Positions 44,635 through 57,527 of a DNA stretch of 64,000 nt are shown in pieces. Both the position numbers and the translations under genes were made by a program. Numbering within the stretch: position 1 is the first letter of the stretch; the number at the start of each line of letters is the position of its first letter. Under the pieces are notes generated by a model, which made no database searches, was not told the DNA's origin, and saw nothing but the letters and a program-made list of their open reading frames with translations. This DNA comes from Chondrosia reniformis (Eukaryota > Porifera > Demospongiae > Chondrillida > Chondrillidae), in contig OX359189.1 of the NCBI GenBank assembly GCA_947172415.1, positions 890,501 to 954,500 on the forward strand, given 5' to 3'.

Positions 44635-47285
44635 TTACGGAATAGTGTCTTGTTTCTCTGCAGAGCAGCTAGCTCTGTGTGTTCCTTCTACTTCAATATT
44701 CAGTAGATTACCTCATAAAAGAGCAAAATAACCATTAAAACTATGATAATACTTCAGATGGCAACTATTGCACAATAATCCAGCACCTAAAATGTCCATA
44801 TGCAACTCAGCCCATGTATGTAGAAACATTTCTTGCGAAAGTTTACAGCTAATTTACTAGATACCATGTGGCTAGTGAGGTATATATAGACCTACCTCTT
44901 ATAATCTCAACAATACCATCCATCTCTTTCTGTGTATTTGTGTTTTTCCGTCTCAATACTGGCAGCTCACTGTGAAGGGCACACTCGGGACAATACTCCT
45001 CATAATACTATGTATAAGATGAATATGCACATACAATCAGAAAGGCCAAAGTATTGGAGTAAACAACAGTAAAACTCCCTTGACATTTATAAATCCAAGT
45101 TCCAAATGACAGTCAAGTTAGTCTAAGCTGCATATATGCAACCTTTTTAAAATACAATAAACACAGATATGCTGTACCTCGTGTTCAGGGATTTCATTGT
45201 CTAGTGATTCTTTAAGTGCTAAACTAGTTAGGTAGGTCCAACATTTAGCAGTTGCAGGAAAGTTGTACCCTCCTGTGGATAATAACAGCCAAAGAGGAAG
45301 ACAAGGGTACCATTGCATGTCTTCATACACGAGCACTACAGGCCTAATATGTAGTCTTGTTGGCAAAGAGGTGAATAATGCTATTTCTAGATGCAGCTTT
45401 TTAAAAGGGTTTAATATGTAGTGCAGTCCCTACTATATAATACACTAAACTGAAGCTCTATAATATGACATCTAATGCACTTGTTTGTCCTTACCCCCTC
45501 CTAGTACCAGCATCGGTATTTCCTTCTGCAAGAGAAATTGAAAACATTCACCAATTCCTTTGCTAGTAAGGCAAAATGACTCCATTGGATCCTCTACTAG
45601 AGTGTCCACCCCACACTGGAGCACAATTACATCTGCCCCAAAGACAGAAAATACTAAACTAAGACATCTGGGGAAGAAACAAACTAGAAAGTCAATAACT
45701 CCACTGTTACTGGTGAGGATTGTACAATACTTACTTTTGGAACAAAGGGACATATTGTTCATCATCAATTCCAACTTTAAGTGGAACATTAACATTATAA
45801 TAGGAACCTCTACCCTTGCCAACAGCACTAATATCACCACTACCTATGGAGAACGGAGGAGGTGGAAAGAGACGGGTAAATTAATAGCATTACATGTAAC
45901 AAAACATTACTGGTTGAGAGATGTATAATTTGGAGGCAGACTATATGGTACACAGAAAGAAAGGTACACAGAAGGAAGGCGAGAGTCATTAATAAGGCTA
46001 GCTTACATACCTGTATATAGCTCTAGGAAACTGTAGACTAATATCTTGTAAATACTAGTACATTCTGTATGTACTGTACTATATTCTGTACGCATTCTGT
46101 ATGTACTGTCATGAAACACTGTCTCACTCACCAGGATAGAAACCAGGACTGTGTCTGTGAAATGAAACTGTCATTACTTTTTCTGAATAGAAGAAAGCTT
46201 CTTCCACCCCATCGCCATGGTGAACATCCATATCTATATACAACACTTGCTTGTACTTTGTCAGTAACTTTAGTACAGCAACCACAATATCATTGCAGTA
46301 GCAAAACCCAGCGGCACTTCCTCTAGAGAGGGAGTAGAAGCTAAGTACACGACACTAGTAGGGCTGCTGCACCTGTCCCCAACCTCTTTGCATGGTGCCA
46401 TCCCCCAAACCAGTTGAAGACTAGCGAGAACCTCTCAGACATGAGGGCCTCAGCAGCTGATAAGGAGGCTCCAGTCACATTGCAACAGTAATCGTACACA
46501 CCTTCAAATATTGGGCAATCATAACCTGTACAGTGACATTGTGTAAGTTCATGTAAGGTGTTCAAATGTATTTAGAATTTGTTGATAACTGAAGTGTAAT
46601 AAGTCATATCAATAAATTACCCATTTCTTCTTCATGTAGGAATAATAAAATTAAGATCTGTCAGGTAAACTCACCTAGCCCATAGTCTTCTAGTTCAATC
46701 TGTGAAGCTGCTTCTTCATAACAATCAGCCTTATTCATCTTCTTTAAGAAACTTATATAATTAGTTGAGTGGAACAATTGAAGGTCCTCCTGTGTCGCCT
46801 CCGTACTCCTAATGCATCTACAACATTGCACATATGTAAGTTAAGGACACATGCGTATATAGGTTACCACTTAGAGAAGAATACAGGATTTTTGTAGATT
46901 ATGTTTTAGATGTACATCAAGTTGTATAGACATTCAAAAACAAGTTGAACTGAACATTATATATTTGCAGCATCTTCCTTTTATGTCACGTTATTTACCG
47001 ATGTTAGCAGCTTACCCTTAATTGATTTCGATACTAAATATGCAAAAGGCCTAAAGGAAATGCACACTGGCTTACGTTAGCCTTTTAGTTAATTTGTAAG
47101 CTGCAATTAATCCATGCACTAACGTCCCCTGCAAAGTGAAAATCAGAAATTGGTTCAATGATTAGTATTTAAGATTTAAAAAGATTACGAACTCTTTTAG
47201 TAAATTTTGGATTCTTGTCGCATAATTGTAGCAGTCTTGGAGTAAAGACTATACCAACTTTAGAACTGTTTGTATACGCCGCCAT
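44635..47285 (-). CDS. HDAC8: Class I histone deacetylase 8
   Basis: Zinc-dependent lysine deacetylase of the HDAC8 type (cohesin SMC3 and other substrates in vertebrates). The first exon starts at 47285 ([14 protein letters not shown]). Exons then give [18 protein letters not shown] (about 46757-46816), YGLGYDCP with [20 protein letters not shown] (about 46425-46530), [10 protein letters not shown] with the charge-relay His pair, [38 protein letters not shown] (zinc Asp and His), [23 protein letters not shown]-like [15 protein letters not shown] (zinc Asp), LGGGGYN (transition-state Tyr) and the EIPEHE end. All catalytic residues seen are intact. The last exon (44635 to about 44690) is tentative; the C terminus may differ. 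It is divergent from PAXBP1, starts 61 bp apart. Confidence 0.9.
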
Positions 47286-47345
47286 ATTACATATTGCGTA
47301 ATTTTTTCCTTTTTAAAATGGCGATAGCTTTGTACACAAGTTGAG

Positions 47346-50300
47346 ATGAGTCTGTTTAATGTGCGGAGAGGAGCTAAGAAGGCTTTTCGAAAAGTAGTTA
47401 CACAGGAAAGCGACGGAGACGAAGAAGAGTCTACGCCTAAGGCGGAAGGTGTCCAATCACAAGTTCCTTCAGCTAAACCAGTCCAGCCACACGTCCAAAC
47501 GAGCAGTGTGATACTAAGTTTTGCTGACGAAGGCGATGGTACGGAGGGAGGAGAATCATTTGGAAGTGTTAACCTAATAAAGAAGAAAAGGCGAGATCAT
47601 GAAAGGAGACTTGCAAAAATGATGGACAGAGAGAAGAAGAAGAAGAGTAAGGAATTGATTAACTCAGTTTCAACAGCGTCCATGCGATCCAAGTCTGCCC
47701 CAACACACGTAAAGGTTGAATCTCCACGACAAGAAGACAAAGAAGATGAAAGTGAAGAAAGTGATGACCCAGAAGGAAGGATTCTTGTTGGAGATGATGC
47801 AGTGGAGGACCATGAAATGGGCAATCTTCCTCAGTTGGGACCTGGAGTGATTCCTGATTCTGCGACCATCCATGCCGTCAAGAAGCACAGAGAACTGCTT
47901 AGGACAGTCGGACACAAGTATGTTCCCAATCAAGCTCCTCCTGGAAGACCCAAGGATTTTATTCCGCTCTCTGCTCCTTATCGTGCCAAGACTTCAGATT
48001 CGCGTTTGGTGAGGGAGGATGAGAATGACAGATCTGATGAAGATGATGAAGACGGGAAGCCAAAGGTAGTAATGAACTTTGGGCCAAACAAGGAGCCAAC
48101 TAAGCAATTCCAAGTTCTCTCAGCTCTTGAGGGAATGCACAGCGACGAAGATGATGAGATGACCAAATGGGAAGAGGAACAGATATCAAAGGGTATTAAG
48201 GCTAGCCAATCACAGTCCCAAGATGTGGACCCATTCCAAATTGCTCAATTTCAGTATGGGAATCAGGCTAGTAGCCATATTGAGGGTGGTCCAGGGGCTT
48301 ACCCAGTGAGCTACGAGTCACGCAGACCCCTCCCACCTAGAGAGCTTGTCCCAGTGACATTGGAGTCACTGAAGCAGCGACTTTCCAAGCACTTGGGGGA
48401 GCTGAATGAAGAGCTTTCTGCTCACAGGCAGAGCTTGGAGAGGACAGAAGATGATTTGGTGACCTATGCTGAAGACATCGGCCATTTTGATGAGAGTACT
48501 GCAGCTCTTGGTGAAGCCTATAAATTCTTTCAGGAAACCAGAGGCTATGTGAATAATCTTTTAGGTTGTCTCTCTGAGAAGGTGAAGCTAGCTCGCACAT
48601 TTCCAACCATTGAAGGCTCAAATCCTTTTCTGTTCTGTGCGTATACACACTCAGATGCTCTAAACACATTCCCAAAAATTTATTTTCTGCCATTTCATTT
48701 TCTGCAGGTTTTAGAAGTCAATGATTTGGAAGAGAAGGTGATCCACCTTTGGTTTTGTAGGTCTGAGGCTCTCATTACAAGACGGCAGCAAGATGTCGAG
48801 GACATGATGGAGGAATGTAGTCGTCTTGACGGTATGAACCTCCATGTTTTAATCATGTGGATTGTGGATATAGGTTACTAAGGTAGTTAATAGGATCAAA
48901 AATCCAGTCTCCACTTTCACTTTTTATTGGACCAGCCTGTTGGTTGCTAAGTTACCTGTTGCCTAGGAGATCTCTTTAAATAGATACTTATATTAGCAGA
49001 CACAATGTGGTCAATCAATTCTGATGTTATATAGTTCAATTCTGAATATGGAATGGTTTAGCTTAGAATGGTTTCAACACATGAAAAATCTATTTTCCTA
49101 CATGCTATATGCCTATTCTGTAAAAGAGCCTATAGGGGAACTAAACCTGAAGAGAGCTTTTGGATGAGGATACAGGAGTCTTTTCTTCCTTCTTTTCCCT
49201 TCTTTCATCAAAGACAGCCGTTTCTGGGAATTCCACCCTTCATCAGTGATCCTGGGAGTCTTTGTCTTTTGATCTTCTGTGAATCCATGTACATTTCACA
49301 GTATACTATCATCTCTGTGTATCTCTGTGTATATATAAGGGTATTTATATTGTTGGTTAAATGTAGCAATTGTATTGTAATAATGTAGACCTCCTATTCT
49401 GTTGATTGGTAGGTCATGCTAATCCGGTTACACCTGAGGTCAACGAGTTTGGACAGGACTTGAATCAGTTGAAGGAAGAGGCTAGGAAGAGGAGAATGGC
49501 CGACAGACTGGGTAGGAGGAGGAGGAGAAGAGAAAAGAAACAAGAATATGGTGAACTAGAGCCCGAAGGTCTCTCCACTGATGATGAGGAGACAGAGAGT
49601 GACAAGCAGAGATTGAATCTTGAACTTAGTAAGTAATTATCAAGAATTTACATTTTAGTACAACCATACTTTTAAGAAAGCTCAATTCTACATAATTCTA
49701 TAATTGAATGATATAACATATTTCTGTCTATATAGATAAGCTTAAGCTATCAACTGAAGAAGTCTTTAATGATGTTGTAGAAGAGTTTTCCTCTATACCT
49801 CTGATAATGGCCCATTTTGAGAAATGGAAGTCAGACCATTTGAGTTCATACCAAAAGGCTTTCATTAGTCTGTTTGTTCCAAAGCTCTTTGTTCCATTCG
49901 TGAAGCTTCAAATGATTATGTGGAACCCATTACAGGTAAGAAGGACACGTTCCCCTGTTTGGTGGGAGGGGCTGACACACCTTTTTGGAGGGTAGGAGGA
50001 GCTGACACACCCTTTTTGGAGGGTGGGAGGGGCTGACATACCTTTTTGGAGGGTGGGAGGAGCTGGCATACCCTTTTTGGAGGGTGGGAGGGGCTGGCAT
50101 ACCTTTTTTAGAGGGTGGGAGGAGCTGGCATACCCTTTTTGGAGGGTGGGAGGGGCTGGCATACCCTTTTTGGCGGGTGGGAGGAGCTGGCATACCTTTT
50201 TGTATTTGGAGCTGATGATACGGCCGCTTAGTGTCCAAAGATTGTAGTGTAAAGGTTTCTCTCTTCTTGTTAGGATTCCTGTAAAGACTTGGAGGAGTAC

Positions 50301-51792
50301 CCCTGGTTTCAAGACCTGCTCTTCTTTGGCAGCAAGGAGAACTCACCAGTGGATGAGACAGATGAGGACAATCTACTTCTTCCTAACATCATAGAGTTGG
50401 CTGTTCTTCCAAAACTGAAAGGTAAGCAGGTTATGTGATACAAATACCTGTATTATGGGCAGGAGTAGGTGTTGTGTGTAGTTGCTATGTAATTCAGTGT
50501 CTGTCCTGTACTCCTATGCAGTGTTAGCTGAAAAGGTGTGGGATCCATTATCTACTGTTGAGACAAACAGATTTATTAAATTTGTTAGAAATTTGCAGGT
50601 GAACTTTCCAACCATTTCTTCATTATCTAAACCACTTGAAGCATTGTATAGTGCAGTGATTTTAAGAATGAGAAGATGTCTGGATAAAGACATCTATATT
50701 CCACTCTACTCTAAGAAGTAAGCTCCAAAGGTTTTAAACTGTCAGATCTCCTTTACATAGCCAAAGATATCTTTGATTTCTGCACTAATACTATATTCAT
50801 ATATATAACATGCTCCTGTCATACTATGTATTATTTGTAAAGAAGTGATTTGAATATTTGTTTGATAGTTAATTTCATTATGACCACTTTCTTCTCTTTC
50901 AAGACATCTGGAGAAGACTACATCACTTCATAGCCAGTTCTATTCCAGGCAGTTTTGGAAAGCAGTCAAGTTGTTTAGTAACATCTCTCTCTGGTCCTGT
51001 ATTCTGTCTGAGCAGTCGGTAAAGGAGCTGGCTTTAGATGGTTTGCTAAATCGTTACATTCTTCTAGCTCTTCAGAACTTACCTATTGAACATTCTTGTG
51101 TAGAGAAGTGTGAAGCTGTAAGCCATACATCATGCACTGCTTTAATGTCGATATAATACTTCCATTTTGGAGAATTACATAGCTATAAGCTTTAATTTAG
51201 TTTAATTTCTTTTGTTTCTGCATGTGTATGTCATCTCAGGTGGTGGATAAGATTCCAAATCAATGGACAGGTAATTCTATGGATTTTCAAGGATTAATTC
51301 GTTATTTAAGGCACCTTCAGATGCAGTTGAAGTCAAATACTCAAGCCCAACTAGCCACTTCAAAAATGTAAGCAGGTACCATTAATAAGAATAAGGAATT
51401 TGCAATTGGGTATGGGTATCTTATTTAAACTGGGGATGGCCACTAGCCAAAATGGGCTACTATTAAGGCACCCAGTGGGAGCAAGGATAAGGCATTTTAT
51501 CAAAGATATATATATCTTAGACTGTTCATCTACTGACCTTTTCAGTATCTAGAGACACAATTGTAATTTGTTGTGAGTCATTTTGAACTTGAAAGTCTCT
51601 AAATGCTCAAAAGTTCAAAGATGAAACATCCAGAGAAAGCTTTCTATTAATATCTCACATCAGCTAGTACTCTATAATATATAGTTCACTGCTTACCTTG
51701 CCTTGTTCAGGGTTGGTCAGGATGTTAAGAGATTGAACAAGCTGTTGAAAAGAATAGGAGACGAACAATCCAAAGGAATTGCTACAAACTGA
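47346..51792 (+). CDS. PAXBP1: PAX3/7-binding protein 1 / GC-rich factor (splicing-linked GCFC1)
   Basis: Nine exons: 47346-48581, 48708-48831, 49413-49628, 49736-49935, 50274-50421, 50522-50717, 50904-51117, 51240-51367 and 51711-51792, in frame to 847 residues. An acidic and basic low-complexity N terminus is followed by RLVREDENDRSDEDDED, a helical coil with RRQ..., RMADRLGRRRRRREKKQ, EGLSTDDEETESD and the GCF domain (VFNDVVEEFSSIP...SYQKAFISLFVPKLFVPFVKLQ..., LLNRYILLALQNL). These blocks match human PAXBP1 in order. The protein is nuclear and associates with the intron-lariat spliceosome (with DHX15/TFIP11-type partners). The intron at 48582-48707 is 126 bp and stop-free, so it can be read through. 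A minisatellite lies at 49955-50205 and a dispersed repeat at 49080-49288. It is convergent with receptor copy 1. Confidence 0.93.
49080..49288 (+). repeat. Dispersed ~230-bp element, near-complete copy
   Basis: Standard start CATGAAAAATCT, with a short internal deletion after CCTTCTTTCATC. It lies in the second PAXBP1 intron. Confidence 0.85.
49955..50205. repeat. ~31-bp minisatellite
   Basis: About eight units of CTTTTTGGAGGGTGGGAGGA-GCTGGCATACC in a PAXBP1 intron; the last units end about 70 bp before the next exon. Confidence 0.95.
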
Positions 51793-52121
51793 CTAGACTT
51801 TACCATTATTACACAATTATCACATTCCGCAACGAATCTGCAATCATTAATTCAAATGTTTGGCAGATGTATAAAGATATATTAATTACACAGATCTCTC
51901 AAGGCCTTGTCCTTCATTAGATGTTACAAATTAAAAGACACTCAAAGAGCTATACCATCCAAAAGATAATTTGCATTTACATTATAATAACTATATAATA
52001 ATACAGATCAATGCTTTAACATAAACAGGGGGTGTATGCATAAAGAAAATATGAAACTTTTTAAAATTGTATGCCTGCAGTTTAGAAAGGGGTACTTGTA
52101 TACACAGAGACATTATTAAGG
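51793..52121. other. Convergent 3' spacer PAXBP1 / receptor copy 1
   Basis: Part of the duplicated module. The same spacer, 181 bp longer, follows the PAXBP1-tail copies at 57.0 and 63.1 kb. Confidence 0.7.
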
Positions 52122-55100
52122 TCATCTTGCTTGTGGCTGTTTCAAACAGTGATATTCTTGAGCACCCTCCAAATCATTGTTTTCATAGCAGACAGTCTCC
52201 AAGCGGTCATACAAATTGCGAACTACATGTCTACTATTTTCTCCCTGCAATTTCTTAAACACTTTTACTGCTTCAGTGAAGCAATCAAAGGCTTGGGAAA
52301 GTTGACCTGATTCCAAATTAAGCTCACCCAGCTGCACCAGTGTGTATGCAGATTGAGGGTGGTCTGGACCAAAGCTGCTACAGGCTTCCGTTTTCTCCAA
52401 ACATTCCTTCGTTGTCTCAAGAGCAAGCCAAAGTTTATTCTCTGTAGTATAGTGTGACTTGAAATACTGCATCATGTAGCATCTACCACGGAAATAGAGC
52501 ACCAAAGAAATTATGGCACTTTCAGGAATGTCCTCTGAAAAGCTTTTAGTAATATCCTCTGCCTTCCTCAGGCTTTCTAATGCCTCTTCAATATCCCCTA
52601 CATCTATGAGTACCCTGCCCCTAGTCATCCAACAGTAGGCCACCTGAGGGTGGTCCTTGGGATAGAGTTCCAATGCCATCTCTAAGGCTTGTTGGATGAA
52701 ATATTGGGCTTTTTCCACATTCATCTGTGGCCCTTCTTCCATCAGCATATCCGTCAAGGTGCGAAGAACAGTGCAGATATTAGGAGCCTTAGGTGTATCC
52801 TTCTCACAAACAGTTAACAACTCTGTCAAAAGGGCAGCAAATATTTTCTGTTTTCGAAGGTCTTGGTAAACCTGAGCTAGCAAGAGTAAGGCCTCTAGAC
52901 GAAGAGGTTCAAGGTCTTCTGCAAAATCCCCTCCTTCCTTCTTTACCACCTCAAGGCATTTCATACAAGTATTCTCAGCCTCCTGTAGATTTAATGTCTC
53001 CTTGATGTCCTTGAGTGAGTATCCCAGCTCAATGAGATCCCCACAAAGCATTTCAATATTTTTCTTACATTTTTGGTATATCGGTCTTGATCTTCTTCGA
53101 GGGTCTGAACGCAAAGAATGCATTCCTAATTTCAGGTTTAGATTAAATTCTTCCCTTTCTCCTATAAGCTTAGCCAGGAAATTTGCTGCCTTTGGATTAT
53201 CAGAACTTCTTAGGGCTTTTCCCAAAGAACTCTTCAACTGCAGTTTCAGAGATTTATCATCCACTTCTACATCTTCTATAACAGTCAATCCATCCTGCAG
53301 CACCTCAGCTGTGGTGTGCTCATCACCTCTGGTCTGAAGCAGCTCGGTGTAGCTCAACAAAAACTTGACTCTACTTTCTTGAAAGTGCTTTGGATACTGC
53401 TGGAGAAACACATAGGCTTCATCAAACAGTGGCATCAGGGTGACCTTCTCCTTCAAGCTTGTAGCATAGCTTGTATCAGTCGATGTGCTAGGAGGTGTTC
53501 CTAGAGAGCCACGCACACTCTGTTCAAATGATCTCTGGAGAGCTTCAATAACAGCTTTTAACTGCCTAGGTGGATGTTGAGTTTGGCACATTTTAACTGT
53601 TCTCTCTCGTAGAATATGGTGCAGAACCTGGTGAATTGTAATGGCCCCTTCACCTTCCTCAGTGAAGAGACAGCAGGACTTAAATTTCTTCCACTCCACA
53701 GTAAACACAGCATTCTCCCCATCTTCATCTTCATCTTCAATTCTCTTTAAAACAAGAAAAAAGTTCTTTATTAAGACCTTTGGAATTCTCTCTGTTCCAC
53801 AAGTGCCAAAGAGGAAGAACAAATCTTCAAAAGTGACACAGTCCTCACTTCTTCTTTCTAAAGGACTAGGTTGAATATGCTGTTGCAAGGAATCTTCTAG
53901 CACAGTGCAAAGGGTCTTGTTGTAAGCATTGGCTACATCAGGAGTCTGCACAAATTCACTTTCAATTTCATCTCTATTCTCTAAAGAACTAATATGCTCT
54001 AAGTACTCCCTCCAGGTATAGTCCTTACACTCACGTATGAAGACGAGGTTAGCAGCTGCTGCCGCAATTGAGAGAGGAATGTGGGCCAACTTCTCTGCTG
54101 CTCGTGAGAGCTCCTTTGGGTCATCATTTGGGAAGTACTGCTGAAGCAGGGAAAGGCTGTCATCTGGATCTAGTCCTGAGTCTAGCTGGATCTCTGTCAT
54201 GTATTCACTTTTGTGGTTATCGGGAAGACGATCCTGTAGCACCAACAGCATCCTACCACAGCCTAATTCTTCTGTACCAATCTTCTCCCAAATGGGTCTG
54301 AGAAATTCCAGTTCAGACCACGATGAAGCCCCATCTATTACTAGAAACCATTCTTGACCCTTGGCATGCTCTACAGCTGACTTCTCCTTGAGGGAACGCA
54401 CAATTTCATCAATCCATATTTTGACCTCACCCTTTTCTCCCAAGTCTTTTATTCTTTTCAATTTCTTCTCTCGTTCAATGTAGGCACTATTTCTTAGGGT
54501 TTTCAGTGCATTCTTCAATGACAGTAGTTGCTCTTGTACTTTGATCAGCATCACCGGAAGGTACAGACCCTGCTTGTGTACTTTCAACTTCTCTTCGAAC
54601 CATCTAACACTGTAATCTCTACTCAAATGTGTTTTCCCTGAAGCCGGCGGACCAGTGAGACTAACTGCAACCACCTTTTTGGTGCCATGCTTTCCTCTTA
54701 GGCGTTTGAAGCTTTCATCTAATCTAGATAGGTACCTTCTTCTCTCCACCGACTTGTGACTAGCGTACGGGAAGGCCTGGAAATAAAGGTTTTAAAGATA
54801 TTACTAACCATCCTAATATATAAAAATACTTTGTCTTACCGGTAGTGATTGTCGACCTTGAAATACGAATTCAGCATCAACAATCCGGTGACTCTCTACG
54901 TTAGTAACAGTAGAAATGTGTTAAATTAACCAGCCAGTATATAGGCAGGCCCGGGCATGCCAAATGAAGGTCTTTTCGCGGCAAATTGAAGTACGTTGAC
55001 TTACCAATATATTCGAGCAGCAGGTCTCTACATTGAACGAATCTTTCGTAGTTACCAAAAAATGTTAGTAAATCCTGTATAGTAGCTCCAGTATTGTCTC

Positions 55101-55296
55101 CCCAATCCAGGAGGGCTTCTTTGGGCGAGTTGAATGTCTCATTTGGTTCATCGGTACACTTTGGACAAACCTCCGGATCTGCTAGTTGAATCTGCAGGTC
55201 TTCCACATCGTCCTTTGAAATGTTGTGAATATATTGGTCTTCCCAGAATGTTTCTGAGATATCTCGCAAAGAAAGGTCGGCATATTCACTAGCCAT
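52122..55296 (-). CDS. NLR-like receptor: Death-like domain + NB-ARC-type STAND NTPase + TPRs, copy 1
   Basis: Three exons, 55005-55296, 54840-54895 and 52122-54776, give exactly 1000 residues. Residues about 55-97 (EALLDWGDNTGATIQDLLTF) match the second half of IRAK/MyD88-type Death domains. The NTPase has Walker A GPPASGKT (158-165), Walker B FLVIDG (Asp 264), a sensor-like MLLVLQDR and a GLPLA-like HIPLSI motif, as in NB-ARC STAND proteins. The C-terminal half is helical repeats, with clear TPR/kinesin-light-chain-type units in the last 250 residues (VAYCWMTRGRVLIDVGDIEEAL, YTLVQLGELNLESGQ). STAND proteins with this plan act as inducible oligomerising sensors; the ligand is unknown. The continuous frame from 54749 starts at a GTG and is not the true start; splicing to the Death exon is in frame. 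It is about 96 percent identical to copy 2 over the long exon, by eye. Confidence 0.85.
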
Positions 55297-56235
55297 CGTA
55301 CTATATAGAAAAACAGAGAAAACTGGAGAAATCGAGATTTACGGTCAATTCTAATAATATCGTCAGTCATTGTTATGTAATAATAATAATGATTATTAGA
55401 GTGACAATCAGTATATAATCTGACCAGCCAAATAGGCTTACTAGTCACAAAAAATTGGTGGGGGTGATTACATTAATTAAGTTGTGAATAAAAGGGGAAT
55501 GCCTAAGTTTATACATCTTAAACAAAAAGTGGATAATTCTATTATTGTCTATTTAAGAGAACTAGCTTGTTGCTTTGGGACATGGACATGAATTTACAGT
55601 TGATTTGGTTTCAATAAGCAACCATGTCAGATCTGATAGAGTTCAGTTTAGTACAGTACAATAGAAAATGAACTGAGTCCTCTACTGTACTCTCACAACA
55701 TACTTGGCAGAGCCTCTCCCCAAATTAATGGAGGTGTAACAACCAACCTCAACAGCCAGGGGAAGACAACCAGTACACAGACCAGCCATGATGATTCTGC
55801 CACTGTCACAACTAATTACATATGGCGCCACATTAGGTCTAAATTTTAATGTTACGGTCTATATTTAATCTGCCTCCAGAGTTTGAATTATGTTAATATT
55901 GTTGAGCCATCGCCCTTCATACAACATACGTACATGTACGTATGCTCGTCGTTAAATGGTGAAATTGTTGTTTTTACTATATAGTGGCAATTGGTACTCG
56001 TCAGTCTAGAGACTGGTGTTCTTACTGTGAGGTTGATGAGGCCTACATACAAAGTCATATAGACATTGTTAATTACAGACAATGGTAGACATAGACTATA
56101 TGAATGTCTCAGAGTCATATATATTAGCTTGGGCAGTGAGGTGAATTTATTTTATTTTGCTATCTTGCTAATAATGCTAAGTGTACAGAATTCATTCCTT
56201 TGAAATGTGGTGCATTCCTTTGAAATGTGGTGAAT
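55297..56235. other. Upstream region of receptor copy 1
   Basis: Right after the start it matches the region upstream of copy 2 (ATTTACGGTCA and ATATCGTCAG blocks). 55950-56200 matches 60895-61075. A 35-codon minus frame (about 55676-55785, MAGLCTGCLPLAVEVGC) is exon-like but not recognised. No kappaB palindrome is seen. Confidence 0.4.
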
Positions 56236-56315
56236 ACAAAGGTCTTCCAGAATTTTTCTGAGATATCTCGCAAAGAAAGGTCGGTATATATTCACCAGCC
56301 ATCGTACTATAGAAA
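56236..56315 (-). pseudogene. Relic of a receptor 5' exon
   Basis: Begins ATGGCTGGTGAATAT like the Death exon of copy 2 and keeps CTTTGCGAGATATCTCAGA, but a small insertion shifts the frame and the similarity stops after about 75 bp. It marks a further, truncated copy of the receptor start between copies 1 and 2. Confidence 0.7.
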
Positions 56316-56464
56316 AACAAAGAAATCGAGATTTACGGTCAAAATAATATCGTCAGCCATTGTTAGGTATGTATGGTGTTTTTCCTAGTGGCAATGGTGG
56401 TCATGAAATCATGAAAAGGCAAATGTATTAGGTGATTGGAAATACACTAGCAGTCACTCACATC

Positions 56465-56588
56465 AAAGTTCTGCTTAATCCTCTCTGGGTTAACACTCTT
56501 GGGAATGACCACCACATCACGGTCTACTTGAAAGCGGATAAGGATTTGGGCAGCAGATTTGCCGTACTTCTTGGCAATGTCCACTATC
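56465..56588 (-). pseudogene. Stray aldo-keto reductase exon
   Basis: Encodes [19 protein letters not shown] and [18 protein letters not shown], the nucleotide-binding IPKS motif of the AKR superfamily, and ends at a GTGAGT donor. No upstream or downstream AKR exon is nearby. The exon abuts copied PAXBP1 sequence at 56587, a duplication junction. Confidence 0.8.
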
Positions 56589-57047
56589 AAATACTCAAGC
56601 CCAACTAGCCACTTCAAAAATGTAAGCAGGTATATACCATTAATAAGAATAAGGAATTTGGGTATGGGTATCTTATTTAAACTGGGGATGGCCACTAGCC
56701 AAAATGGGCTACTTTTAAGGCACCCAAGCAAGGATAAGCAATTTTATCAAAGATATCTCAGACTGTTCATCTACTGACCTTTTCAACATCTAGAGACACA
56801 ATTATAATTTGTTGTGAGTCATTTTGAACTTGAAAGTCTCTAAATGCTCAAAAGTTCAAAGATGAAACATCTAGAGAAAGCTTTCTATTAATATCTCACA
56901 TCAGCTAGTACTCTATAATATATAGTTCACTGCTTAACTTACCTTGTTCAGGGTTGGTCAGGATGTTAAGAGATTGAACAAGCTGTTGAAAAGAATAGGA
57001 GACGAACAATCCAAAGGAATTGCTACAAACTGACTAGACTTTACCAT
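56587..57047 (+). pseudogene. Copied 3' end of PAXBP1 (end of exon 8, last intron, exon 9)
   Basis: Starts inside the exon at the position equivalent to 51335 and carries the donor, the last intron and the whole terminal exon with its stop. It cannot be a gene on its own. It came along with receptor copy 2. Confidence 0.9.
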
Positions 57048-57196
57048 TATTACACAATTATCACATTCCGCAACGAATCTGCAATCATTATTCAAATGTT
57101 TGGCAGATGTATAAAGATATATTAATTATATACACAGATCTCTCAAGGACTTGTCCTTCATTAGATGTTACGAATTAAAAGACACTCAAAGATTCA

Positions 57197-57377
57197 CCAT
57201 CCAAAAGATAATTACATTTATATACGTACTAGGAATATGTACATAGTAATTGCCTCGCATGATGTGACATGTACGTATAAGGCTATACTTCTAAAAGCAG
57301 TTGTCATTTCACCTGTCCAAAGAATCAGCGATCGCCAAGTTTAAAGGAACGCCTTAAGTCCACAATGTCCATGGCTA
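57197..57377. other. 181-bp segment absent from copy 1, flanked by 17-bp direct repeats
   Basis: CCATCCAAAAGATAATT occurs at 57197-57213 and 57378-57394. Copy 1 has one such block and no segment between; copy 3 has the segment (about 63295-63475). Either an insertion before the copy 2/3 split or a repeat-mediated deletion in copy 1. Confidence 0.75.
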
Positions 57378-57527
57378 CCATCCAAAAGATAATTTGCATT
57401 TACATTATAATAACTAATAATACAGATCAATGCTAACATAAACGAAGGTGTATGCATAAAGAAAATATGAAACTTTTTAAAATTGTATGCCTGCAGTTTA
57501 GAAAGGGGTACTTGTATACACATAAGG

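Noticed and set aside
54747..54749. Start of the receptor at the beginning of the 875-codon frame
   Set aside because: The first codon there is GTG in the middle of exon 3; the true start lies two exons upstream with the Death-like domain.
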